DNA from: Albidovulum sp.
Lineage (GTDB): Bacteria > Pseudomonadota > Alphaproteobacteria > Rhodobacterales > Rhodobacteraceae
Direction of reading: 5' to 3'
DNA length: 64,000 bases
Assembly: GCA_026989275.1 (NCBI GenBank)
Contig: JALSJQ010000009.1
Location: 62,001-126,000, forward strand
Positions 56,548-64,000 of the stretch are shown in pieces. Both the position numbers and the translations under genes were made by a program. The notes beneath the pieces were generated by a model. The model was given only the letters and a program-made list of their open reading frames with translations. It made no database searches and was not told the DNA's origin. Each line of letters starts with the position of its first letter. The first letter of the stretch is position 1.

Positions 56548-57158
56548 CAGGGGCGCCATTCGGTGATGGCGTCGATGTCGGGCCGGGGCCGATCGGGCGG
56601 GGTGCGGTCGGCGGTGCCGATATGGATGAAGCCGACCAGCGTCTCGCCTTCCTTCAGCCCGAGCGTCTCGGCCAGGAGCGGCTCGTCATGGGCCATCCAG
56701 CCGGTGAGCCAGTTCGCCCCCCAGCCGCTCGCAAGCGCCGCGTTGAGAAGCCCGTAGGCGACATTGGCCGCCGAAAGGATCTGCTCGATCCCGGGCACCT
56801 TGTCGGAGGGCTTCGGCGAGGCGACGACGGCGACGATCAGGGGCGAGGTGCGAAAGCCCGAAACCGACTTCTCGATCCGCGCCGGCTCGAGCCCCCTCTC
56901 CCGCCCCCGCGCCTCGGCCGCATCGGCGAAGGCGGCCCGGGTTTCGGGGCCCATGACGATGAAGCGCCAGGGCTCGAGCTTGCCGTGATCGGGAGCACGG
57001 GCCGCCATCGTCAGCAGCTCGCGCAGCGCCTCCCCTTCCGGAGCCGGCGGATGAAGCATCTTCGCCGGGCGCGACCGGCGGGTTTTCAGAAAGGCCACCG
57101 CCCCCTCGTTGCGCCCCTCCGGAATTGCACCTTTCGCGCTTTCTTCCGTCTTCGACAT
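56547..57158 (-). CDS. Nitroreductase family protein
   Basis: 203-residue FMN-dependent reductase. The early block FLKTRRSRPAKM and the RAPDHGKLEPWRFIVM segment match the YdjA-type small nitroreductases, and GWGANWLTGWM and GFIHIGT complete the pattern. The substrate is unknown. Downstream overlap with the EI24 gene suggests co-transcription. aspS ends 113 bp upstream... on the same strand its stop is at 57272, so aspS transcription may read into this gene. Confidence 0.88.
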   Translation of the reverse strand: MSKTEESAKGAIPEGRNEGAVAFLKTRRSRPAKMLHPPAPEGEALRELLTMAARAPDHGKLEPWRFIVMGPETRAAFADAAEARGRERGLEPARIEKSVSGFRTSPLIVAVVASPKPSDKVPGIEQILSAANVAYGLLNAALASGWGANWLTGWMAHDEPLLAETLGLKEGETLVGFIHIGTADRTPPDRPRPDIDAITEWRP

Positions 57159-57271
57159 GGGATCCTCCCCCTCAAGGATTCACGAATGAATCAGGAAACC
57201 GGTCCAGCCCCGGCCCGCCTGCCGACGCTCCACCCCACACCGCGACGACATCCGCCGGACGCCGCCGCCTC

Positions 57272-59077
57272 TCAGCCGCCGGGTTGCGACGCCGCGTCCT
57301 TCTCCTCGGGAATGATGCGGATGCCGAGCTCGCGCAGCTGTTCGTTCGAGACTTCCGAGGGCGCCCCCATCATCAGATCCTCGGCCCGCTGGTTGAGCGG
57401 GAACATCGTCACCTCGCGGATGTTCTCCTCGTCGGCAAGCAGCATCACCATCCGGTCGATGCCCGGCGCGATGCCGGCATGGGGCGGGGCCCCGTAGCGG
57501 AAGGCGTTGACCATGGCCGGGAAATGCGCATCCACGAACGCCTTGTCCCTGCCGACGATCTCGAAAGCCTTGTAGAGGATCTCGAGCCTGTGGTTCCGCA
57601 CCGCCCCGGAGGAAAGCTCGACGCCGTTGCAGACGATGTCGTATTGCCAGCCGAGCACCTCGAGCGGATCGAGCTTCTCGAGCGCCTCGAGTCCGCCCTG
57701 GGGCATGGAGAAGGGGTTGTGGGAGAAGTCGATCTCCCCCGTCTCCTCGTCGCGCTCATACATCGGGAAATCGACGATCCAGACGAATTCGAAGCGGTCC
57801 TCGTCGACAAGGCCGAGCGCGCGGCCGATCTCGTCGCGTGCCTTGGCAGCCACCGCCTCGAAACTCTCCGGCCGGCCGCCGAGGAAGAAGGCGGCGTCGC
57901 CCGCATCGAGCCCGAGCTGTCGGCGGATGGCCTCGGTGCGCTCGGGGCCGAGGTTCCGGGCGATCGGGCCGGCACCCACGGGCTGCCCGCCCTCCTCGCG
58001 CCAGAAGATATAGCCCATGCCCGGCAGACCTTCCTTCTGGGCGAAGGCGTTCATCCGGTCGCAGAAGGCGCGGCTGCCGCCGGTCGGGGCCGGAATGGCG
58101 CGAATCTCGGTGCCCTCCTCCTCGAGGATGCGGGCGAAGATCCTGAAGCCCGAATCGCGGAAATGGGCGGACACGTCCTGCATCCGGATCGGGTTGCGCA
58201 GGTCGGGCTTGTCGGTGCCGTAGAGCTTCATCGCCTCGCGATAGGGGATGCGGGGAAAGGCCTGCGTCACCGGCCGGCCGCCACCGAATTTCTCGAAGGT
58301 GCCCCGCATCACCGGCTCGATGACGCCGAAGACGTCTTCCTGGGTGGCGAAGCTCATCTCCATGTCGAGCTGGTAGAACTCGCCGGGGCTGCGATCGGCC
58401 CGCGGATCCTCGTCGCGAAAGCAGGGCGCGATCTGGAAATAGCGGTCGAAACCGGCGACCATGATCAGCTGCTTGAACTGCTGCGGCGCCTGCGGCAGGG
58501 CATAGAACTTGCCGCGATGCAGCCGCGAGGGCACAAGGAAGTCACGCGCTCCCTCGGGCGAGGAAGCGGTGAGGATCGGCGTCTGGAATTCGGTGAAGCC
58601 GCGCGCGCGCATCTCGTCGCGCAGATGGGCGATGACCTCGGCGCGCAGCATGATGTTGCGGTGCATCTTCTCGCGCCGCAGGTCGAGATAGCGGTAGCGC
58701 AGCCGGGTCTCCTCGGGATAGTCGGGCTCGCCGAAGACCGGCAGCGGCAGATCATCGGCCTGCGAAAGCACCTCCATGTCGCGCACATAGACCTCGATCT
58801 CGCCGGTGGGGATCCTGGGGTTGACGAGATCGGGTTCGCGGGCCTTCACCACGCCGTCGATGCGGATGACCCACTCGGCACGCACCTTCTCGAGCGCCGC
58901 GAAAGCGGGGCTGTCGGCGTCGGCCACCACCTGGGTGATGCCGTAATGGTCGCGCAGATCGATGAAGAGCACGCCGCCGTGATCGCGTACGCGATGGACC
59001 CAGCCCGAGAGGCGCACCGGCTCGCCCACATGCTCCTTCGTCAGCTCGCCGCAGGTGTGGGTGCGGTATTCATGCAT
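57272..59077 (-). CDS. aspS: Aspartyl-tRNA synthetase
   Basis: 601-residue class II synthetase of the bacterial type. The anticodon-binding OB fold is at the N-terminus ([20 protein letters not shown]). Motif 2 is [19 protein letters not shown], the GAD insertion domain follows, and motif 3 lies near [21 protein letters not shown]. The start [12 protein letters not shown] is typical. Related alphaproteobacteria often have a non-discriminating AspRS serving tRNA-Asn also; this cannot be decided here. Confidence 0.95.
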   Translation of the reverse strand: MHEYRTHTCGELTKEHVGEPVRLSGWVHRVRDHGGVLFIDLRDHYGITQVVADADSPAFAALEKVRAEWVIRIDGVVKAREPDLVNPRIPTGEIEVYVRDMEVLSQADDLPLPVFGEPDYPEETRLRYRYLDLRREKMHRNIMLRAEVIAHLRDEMRARGFTEFQTPILTASSPEGARDFLVPSRLHRGKFYALPQAPQQFKQLIMVAGFDRYFQIAPCFRDEDPRADRSPGEFYQLDMEMSFATQEDVFGVIEPVMRGTFEKFGGGRPVTQAFPRIPYREAMKLYGTDKPDLRNPIRMQDVSAHFRDSGFRIFARILEEEGTEIRAIPAPTGGSRAFCDRMNAFAQKEGLPGMGYIFWREEGGQPVGAGPIARNLGPERTEAIRRQLGLDAGDAAFFLGGRPESFEAVAAKARDEIGRALGLVDEDRFEFVWIVDFPMYERDEETGEIDFSHNPFSMPQGGLEALEKLDPLEVLGWQYDIVCNGVELSSGAVRNHRLEILYKAFEIVGRDKAFVDAHFPAMVNAFRYGAPPHAGIAPGIDRMVMLLADEENIREVTMFPLNQRAEDLMMGAPSEVSNEQLRELGIRIIPEEKDAASQPGG

Positions 59078-59406
59078 CGCTCGTCATCCTTCTGGCCCGG
59101 TCGGGGCGCCGGCCGGCGCGGCCCGGGGTTTCACGCATCCTTCGTGCCCTGCCGGCAAGGCAGGCTCGTCCGCGCCGATACATGCCTTATGGCCGCCATT
59201 GTCAAGGCCGGGCGCCCCGGCACGGCCGGCCCGGCCCGCGCGGCGCCTGCGAAGGGCGGCCCGATGCATGCGATGGTGGACAGAGACAACCGTTGCCGAC
59301 AATATGGTTCCGAAAAGGCGAAGGACACATCGTCCCGGGACGAACGGGAAAGGATCGGGATGCCGGCACCCGCAGGCGGCCGGCACCGAGGCTGAGGGAG
59401 GCGCCC

Positions 59407-60756
59407 ATGTGGGACAAGCTCTTCGAGCGCCAGCTCGACAGTATCGTCAGGGAAGGCCGGCTCGTCGTCCACATGCCCGACGGACGCACGCTCGCCTTCG
59501 GCGACAGCGCCGCCGAGCCGGTGGTCATCCATGTGCACGATCCGGCCCTCATCCGCAAGCTCGTGCTCAATGCCGAACTGCATCTCGGCGAAGGCTACAT
59601 GGACGAGGCCTTCACCATCGAGGGAGACGACCTGCACGGGCTCCTCACCCTCGCGCTGAAGAACCTGCAGCGGATCGAGGACGAGGGGCGCGAGATGTGG
59701 CACCGCCGGATCGTGGGCGGACTCAGGACGGCGCTGCGCCGCTTCGCCCAGCACAACCCGGTCGGCCGGGCGCAGCGCAACGTCGCTCATCACTACGACC
59801 TTTCGGGAGAACTCTACCGGCTCTTTCTCGACGAGGACATGCAATATTCCTGCGCCTATTTCACCCGGCCGGACATGACGCTCGAGGAGGCGCAGGCGGC
59901 GAAGAAGCACCATATCGCGAAGAAGCTCCTCATCGAACCGGGGCACAGGGTGCTCGACATCGGCTGCGGCTGGGGCGGCATGGGGCTGACGCTGGCGCGG
60001 GACCATGGGGCCGAGGTCGTCGGCGTCACCCTCTCGAGCGAACAGCACCAGGTGGCGAACCGGCGCGCCGTCGAGGCGGGGCTGCAGGACCGGGTGAAGT
60101 TCCTCCTGCAGGACTATCGCAACGTGACCGACAGTTTCGACCGGATCGTCTCGGTCGGCATGTTCGAGCATGTCGGGGCGCCCCATTACCGCGAATTCTT
60201 CCGGCACCTGCGGCGGATGCTGAAGCCCGACGGGGTGGCGCTCCTGCATACCATCGGCCGGGTGACACCACCCGGCGCCACCAACCCGTGGATCACCCGC
60301 TACATCTTCCCCGGCGGCTATGTGCCGGCCATGTCGGAGGTGATGGCCGCCATCGAGAAGGAAGGGCTGATCGTCACCGACATCGAGGTGCTGCGGCTCC
60401 ACTACGCCGAGACGCTGCGTCACTGGCATGACCGCTTCATGGCCAATGTCGATCGCGTCCGCGAGATCTACGACGACCGGTTCTGCCGCATGTGGCGCTA
60501 TTACCTCGTGGCCTCGGAGCTGACCTTCCGCCATTACGGGCAGGTGGTGTTCCAGTTCCAGATCGCCCGCAAGCAGGACGCGGTGCCGCTCACGCGCGAC
60601 TATCTCTACCGCGAGGCCGCAGCCACCCCGGCAGAGCCGGCCGCGGGGGCCGAGGGTGGCGCAAGGGAGGGGACGAGGGGAGGCGCGAAGGGGCGGCGCA
60701 AGAGCCCGTCGAAACCCCGCTCGCGACGGCGGAGCCGCCAGCCCGAACAGGTCTGA
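59407..60756 (+). CDS. Cyclopropane-fatty-acyl-phospholipid synthase-like methyltransferase
   Basis: 449 residues. The SAM-binding motif is RVLDIGCGWGGMGLTLA, preceded by the Cfa-family blocks NVAHHYDLSGELYRLFLDEDMQYSCAYF and later GMFEHVGAPHYREFF and IFPGGYVP. It methylates the double bonds of membrane phospholipid acyl chains, or a related lipid. A basic Ser/Lys/Arg tail of ~40 residues is extra. The start ATG at 59407 has GAGGGAGGCGCCC in front. The family also contains mycolic-acid-like and other lipid methyltransferases. Confidence 0.88.
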   Translation: MWDKLFERQLDSIVREGRLVVHMPDGRTLAFGDSAAEPVVIHVHDPALIRKLVLNAELHLGEGYMDEAFTIEGDDLHGLLTLALKNLQRIEDEGREMWHRRIVGGLRTALRRFAQHNPVGRAQRNVAHHYDLSGELYRLFLDEDMQYSCAYFTRPDMTLEEAQAAKKHHIAKKLLIEPGHRVLDIGCGWGGMGLTLARDHGAEVVGVTLSSEQHQVANRRAVEAGLQDRVKFLLQDYRNVTDSFDRIVSVGMFEHVGAPHYREFFRHLRRMLKPDGVALLHTIGRVTPPGATNPWITRYIFPGGYVPAMSEVMAAIEKEGLIVTDIEVLRLHYAETLRHWHDRFMANVDRVREIYDDRFCRMWRYYLVASELTFRHYGQVVFQFQIARKQDAVPLTRDYLYREAAATPAEPAAGAEGGAREGTRGGAKGRRKSPSKPRSRRRSRQPEQV

Positions 60757-61344
60757 CCGCCTCCCCCGGCCAACCGCACCGGGCATGGCGCCGCTGGGAG
60801 GGGGCATGTGCGAAGCGGTGTTCCCATCGGCACCGGCCCGGTGCCGCACGCGCTGACGCGGGTCAGGACCGGCCGGCCAGAATCGTCCGCCGCACATGCG
60901 AGGAAGGCGCTTCCCCCGGAGCAGCGCTTCGCTCCCGGCACCCGCCGACACCCGCCGATCGCGGAAGGCTCCATCGTCGGGGCGAAACCTCGTTTGCCGA
61001 TTCGCATGCGAGCCTTGCCTGAAGCCGGGCCTGGCCGGCCCCGACCGGGACATGGCTGTGCATTCGTGCCGCCCTTCTCTTCTCCGGCCATTCGTAGAGA
61101 AATTTCGCGCCGTTTACGCGGTGTTTACGCATCAAAGGCCATAAACCATCGTCATATGGGCGCGCGATCCGCCTTTCGTGCAATGGCGATCGGGCCGGTC
61201 ATGCCCCATTCTCGCCAAGGTCGGTGGCCATGGTCTGCCCGGTTGCGTGTGGTCACGGCGAGTGCTTGCAGTGCTGCAGCGCCTGGCCCCGACTGCCACA
61301 AGAAGATCCGCTACCGGAGAACAGGGATGCAGGAGGCGGAAGAC
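60757..61344 (+). promoter_or_regulatory. Upstream region of the cytochrome operon with GTTTACGC direct repeat
   Basis: 588 bp without a supported gene. An AT-richer segment around 61090-61160 contains GTTTACGC at 61112-61119 and 61123-61130, an exact 11-bp period, about 215 bp before the next ATG. Direct repeats one helical turn apart are typical of OmpR-type response-regulator sites. The ribosome site AGGAGG is at 61331-61336. Confidence 0.45.
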
Positions 61345-62523
61345 ATGGTTGCGAAGGAGACGCGAGAGACGCCGACCGTGCCGGTGTGGGATCTTTTCGT
61401 TCGTCTCTTCCACTGGACCCTCGTCGGGCTCGTGACGGGCGCACTCGTGACCGGCTTTCTGCTGCCGGCCACCTGGATCGACATCCATGTCCTGCTGGGT
61501 CTCGGCATGGCCGTCCTCGTCATCGGGCGAATCATCTGGGGGGTCTTCGGGCCGCGCCATGCCCGCTTTCGCGACTTCATCCGCCCGCCGGGCGAGGTGC
61601 TGGCCCATCTGCGCGAACTCCTGAAAGGCACCGCCCCGGCCCATTACGGCCACAACCCCCTCGGGGGAATGATGATCCTGGCCCTGATCCTCGCGCTCCT
61701 GGCGCTTGCGGTGACCGGGCTCGTGACCTGGGGGGGCGAGTTCAAGACCGGACCGCTCGCGCTCCTCGACTATGCGACGGGGGTCGCGAGCCGCAACCTT
61801 CACCGGCTGATCGCCTGGGGGCTTCTCGGCCTCGTCGCGCTCCATGTGCTCGGGGTCGTGCTGGAAAGCCTGCGGACGCGGGAGAATCTTGCCCGCGCCA
61901 TGGTAACGGGCGTGAAGCGCCGCCGCGCCGATCTGCCGCCTCCGCCGCCCGAAGCCGTCCGCGCCACGCCGCGCGACCGGGTCATGGCTGCGGCAAGTGG
62001 CGCCATCGTCTTCGGGGCGCTGGCCGGCTGGGCGCTGGTGTCGCTCACCAAACCCATTCCCGGAGCGCCGGTTCCCGCCGCCGCCTTCCCCGACGACTAC
62101 GCCACCGAATGCGGCGACTGCCACAAGGCCTACAACCCCACGATCCTGCCGGCTGCAAGCTGGCAGCGGCTGATGGCCGGGCTCGACAATCATTTCGGCG
62201 AAGATGCCACGCTCGACGAGGAGACCACCCGCTCCATCACCGCCTGGCTCACCGCCCATGCCGCCGAGAGCGCCGACACCAAGCCGGCCCATCTCTTCCG
62301 CATGGTCGATCCGACAAACCCGATCGCCGCCAGCGCCACCCCGGCCTGGAAGGAAATCCACAAACGGGTTGCCGGCGAGGTCTTCAAGCGGGCACCGATC
62401 TTCACCCGATCCAACTGCTTCGCCTGCCACGGGGACGCGGCAGACGGCTGGTATTACCCGGGGCGCATCGAGATTCCCGATGCTCCCGCGAACACGCCGC
62501 CGGGGCCGGGCGGGGGCGGCTGA
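61345..62523 (+). CDS. Cytochrome b561-type membrane protein fused to a diheme cytochrome c domain
   Basis: 392 residues. The N-terminal half is a four-helix b561-like protein with candidate heme-b ligands His23 (LFHWTLVG), His48 (DIHVLLG), His153 (NLHRLIAW) and His167 (ALHVLG). After one more hydrophobic stretch (218-235), a periplasmic domain has two c-heme sites, CGDCH (256-260) and CFACH (358-362), and LDNHFGEDATLD. That domain resembles the separate DHC encoded two genes later. It probably passes electrons from the quinone pool to SHP. The ATG at 61345 has AGGAGG 8 bp upstream; one at 61327 is possible. Confidence 0.88.
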   Translation: MVAKETRETPTVPVWDLFVRLFHWTLVGLVTGALVTGFLLPATWIDIHVLLGLGMAVLVIGRIIWGVFGPRHARFRDFIRPPGEVLAHLRELLKGTAPAHYGHNPLGGMMILALILALLALAVTGLVTWGGEFKTGPLALLDYATGVASRNLHRLIAWGLLGLVALHVLGVVLESLRTRENLARAMVTGVKRRRADLPPPPPEAVRATPRDRVMAAASGAIVFGALAGWALVSLTKPIPGAPVPAAAFPDDYATECGDCHKAYNPTILPAASWQRLMAGLDNHFGEDATLDEETTRSITAWLTAHAAESADTKPAHLFRMVDPTNPIAASATPAWKEIHKRVAGEVFKRAPIFTRSNCFACHGDAADGWYYPGRIEIPDAPANTPPGPGGGG

Positions 62524-62605
62524 TTGCCGTCGAATGGCGGGAAAATGCCCGAAAAAGGGCAGAATTCGAATTCATGGAACGAACGCGCAAGACACAAGGA
62601 AAGGA

Positions 62606-63061
62606 ATGAGACCGATGAAGCATGTGCATGATACCGGCGCTTCCGTCGCCCGCTCCCTGAGCGGCCCGATCCTGGGAACCCTCATGCTCACGGCAGCCGC
62701 CGTCTCCCTCGCCCTGCCCGTCAGCGCCGGGCCGCGCGAGCAGATCATCGCCGGTTATGCCGCCAAGGCCGGCAAGCCGCTTTCGGCGGCCCGCGGCAAG
62801 GCCTTCTTCATGGGCACCCACAAGGGCGGCAAGCCCGATACGCCCTCCTGCACCTCATGCCATACGCGCAACGTGCATCAATGGGGCCGCACGCGCGCCG
62901 GCAAGCCGATCGCGCCGATGGCGGTCTCGAAGACGCCCGACCGTTTCACCGACCCGAAGAAGGTCGAAAAATGGTTCCGCCGCAACTGCCGCACCGTGCT
63001 CGGGCGCGAATGCACGCCCCTCGAGAAGGGAGACGTGCTGACCTGGCTTTCGAGCCAGTGA
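62606..63061 (+). CDS. SHP-like monoheme cytochrome c (DUF1924)
   Basis: 151 residues with a signal peptide (TLMLTAAAVSLALPVSA). One c-heme site, CTSCH, is at 82-86 in the family block GKPDTPSCTSCH. The later WFRRNCRTVLGREC (123-136) has the Asn next to a Cys, plus a second Cys, the pattern of SHP (sphaeroides heme protein), in which an Asn is the sixth heme ligand and is displaced by oxygen or other ligands. The ATG at 62606 is used; 62615 is equally possible. It is the middle gene of the operon. Confidence 0.85.
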   Translation: MRPMKHVHDTGASVARSLSGPILGTLMLTAAAVSLALPVSAGPREQIIAGYAAKAGKPLSAARGKAFFMGTHKGGKPDTPSCTSCHTRNVHQWGRTRAGKPIAPMAVSKTPDRFTDPKKVEKWFRRNCRTVLGRECTPLEKGDVLTWLSSQ

Positions 63062-63113
63062 ATCGACCCGGTTTCGGACCGGTCCGGGAAAACCCTCAAG
63101 AGGAGACGCAATC

Positions 63114-63578
63114 ATGAAAGAACCGTTCGCGATGACGAGCAAGGCCCCCTTCGTGGCGGCGCTGGCGCTTCTGGCCGGCCTCGCGCCCCGGCCGGGCCTT
63201 GCCGAGGGGAGTGTCCGTCAGGTGACCGACCCGGTCGCCAAGGAAGAGTGCAGCGCCTGCCACATGGCCTATCAGCCGGCCTTCCTGCCGGCCGAGAGCT
63301 GGAAGAAGATCTTCGCCGACCTGTCCAACCATTTCGGCGAGGACGCCTCGCTCGACCCCAAGACCGAGGCCCGCATCCGCAACTACTACCTCCGGCATGC
63401 GGCCCGCTGGCGTTCGATCCCGAAACCGGTGCCGATCCGGATCACCGAACTGCCCTGGTTCACCCGCGAACACACGCGTTTCGCCGCCCGGGCGAAGCAG
63501 GATCCGAAGATCGGTTCGCTGTCGAACTGCACCGCCTGCCACCGCTATGCGGAACGCGGCTGGTTCGAGAACGACTGA
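63114..63578 (+). CDS. Diheme cytochrome c (DHC)
   Basis: 154 residues with a signal peptide ending near PGLAEG. Two heme sites, CSACH (46-50) and CTACH (139-143), flank the segment LSNHFGEDASLDPKTE. It is closely alike the C-terminal domain of the b561 fusion gene, pointing to a duplication. In Rhodobacter sphaeroides, DHC donates electrons to SHP, and the same partnership is expected here. AGGAGA lies 7 bp before the ATG. Confidence 0.88.
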   Translation: MKEPFAMTSKAPFVAALALLAGLAPRPGLAEGSVRQVTDPVAKEECSACHMAYQPAFLPAESWKKIFADLSNHFGEDASLDPKTEARIRNYYLRHAARWRSIPKPVPIRITELPWFTREHTRFAARAKQDPKIGSLSNCTACHRYAERGWFEND

Positions 63579-63608
63579 CACCGATCCGCCTTCGGCGAGC
63601 AGCTCCGG

Positions 63609-63632
63609 GCCGCGGCCGGCAACGGCCGCGGC
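63609..63632. terminator. Perfect hairpin between convergent genes
   Basis: GCCGCGGCCG (63609-63618) pairs fully with CGGCCGCGGC (63623-63632) around a GCAA loop. It separates the cytochrome operon from the convergent FAD-oxidase gene. No T-tract follows on either strand, so it is a likely but unproven bidirectional terminator. Confidence 0.5.
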
Positions 63633-63638
63633 ACCCTC

Positions 63639-64000
63639 TCAGTTCGCCAGAACCGCGCCGGGGTTGAGAATGCCGCGCGGATCGAGCGCCGCCTTGATCG
63701 CCCGCATGGCCCCAAGCGCGGCCGGATCGGCGAAACGGGCGAGATCCCCCGCCCTGAACCGGCCGATGCCGTGCTCGGCCGAGATCGAGCCGCCGCGGAC
63801 CGCCACCAGCTCGTAGAGCCGTTCCGAAAGCTTCGGGGCAAGGGCCGCATATGCGCGCCGATCGCACCCTTCGGGCGGAAAGAAATTGTAGTGCAGGTTG
63901 CCGTCACCCAGATGACCGAAGGCGTTGATCCGGACCGGAGCGATTTCCCAGATCCGCCGAGGCGCCTCGTCGAGGAAGGCCGGGATCGCCCCGAGCGGCA
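63639..64000 (-). CDS. FAD-binding 2-hydroxyacid oxidase, C-terminal part
   Basis: About 120 residues running off the right edge. The visible part has NAFGHLGDGNLHYNFFPP, ISAEHGIGRF and the end ALDPRGILNPGAVLAN, all hallmarks of the C-terminal domain of VAO-family D-lactate, D-2-hydroxyglutarate or glycolate dehydrogenases. The HLGDGNLHYN form leans to the D-2-hydroxyglutarate/D-lactate group. The FAD-binding half is outside the window. It is convergent with the cytochrome operon. Confidence 0.85.
   Translation of the reverse strand, partial: PLGAIPAFLDEAPRRIWEIAPVRINAFGHLGDGNLHYNFFPPEGCDRRAYAALAPKLSERLYELVAVRGGSISAEHGIGRFRAGDLARFADPAALGAMRAIKAALDPRGILNPGAVLAN

Overview
The window is very GC-rich (I judge near 70%) and densely coding. 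It looks like a chromosomal segment of an alphaproteobacterium, most likely Rhodobacterales or a close relative. Supporting signs are the FtsZ C-terminus, the ddl-ftsQ-ftsA-ftsZ-lpxC-bamD-recN order, an epimerase + DUF1467 pair, a CbbY-type phosphatase and an SHP/DHC cytochrome operon like that known from Rhodobacter sphaeroides. No phage, transposon or CRISPR array was seen.

Layout. 1-3.9 kb (+): tail of a Dabb-like protein, rpe, a Tat-exported metallo-beta-lactamase-fold hydrolase, cbbY, a thioredoxin-fold protein and gph, a sugar-phosphate and phosphoglycolate set without RuBisCO in view. 4.2-9.6 kb (-): an unusually short ECF sigma factor and its coupled anti-sigma factor, then a molybdenum sulfite-oxidase-type enzyme whose reading frame starts without its export signal, a diheme cytochrome c, and the ABC-F ATPase uup. 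9.8-14.6 kb (-): tRNA-Leu(UAA), metG and the riboflavin operon ribE-ribBA-ribH-nusB. 14.9-20 kb (+): capsule genes kpsS, a Wza/KpsD-type lipoprotein and kpsC. 20.4-24.1 kb (-): pgi, aroB, aroK. 24.4-33.4 kb (+): a 44-residue membrane protein, an exported repeat-like protein, xerD, a degenerate Hint-domain protein, prfC, a DEAD-box helicase and a NUDIX hydrolase. 33.5-38.7 kb: a YfdX-like protein, a CLC chloride transporter and an FAD-linked hydroxyacid dehydrogenase. 39.5-50.5 kb (-): the division and envelope cluster murB to recN. Immediately upstream of murB, where murC/murG often sit, is a form II CO-dehydrogenase-like operon (54.5-50.7 kb). 54.9-60.8 kb: epimerase, DUF1467, an EI24/CysZ-like membrane protein, nitroreductase, aspS and a Cfa-like methyltransferase. 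61.3-63.6 kb (+): a cytochrome operon (b561-diheme fusion, SHP, DHC). A second FAD-oxidase C-terminus runs off the right edge.

The most unexplained structure is in the 287-bp gap between the convergent DUF1467 and EI24 genes. Six copies of the palindrome GTGATCAC (one with a single mismatch), plus a degenerate seventh, sit at starts spaced 23, 22, 23, 22, 12 and 33 bp, close to whole helical turns. This looks like a phased protein-binding array, but no function can be named from sequence alone. Other points of interest are the internally shortened sigma factor, the sulfite-oxidase gene lacking its signal start, the duplicated diheme domain in the SHP operon, and several small operator-like repeats.
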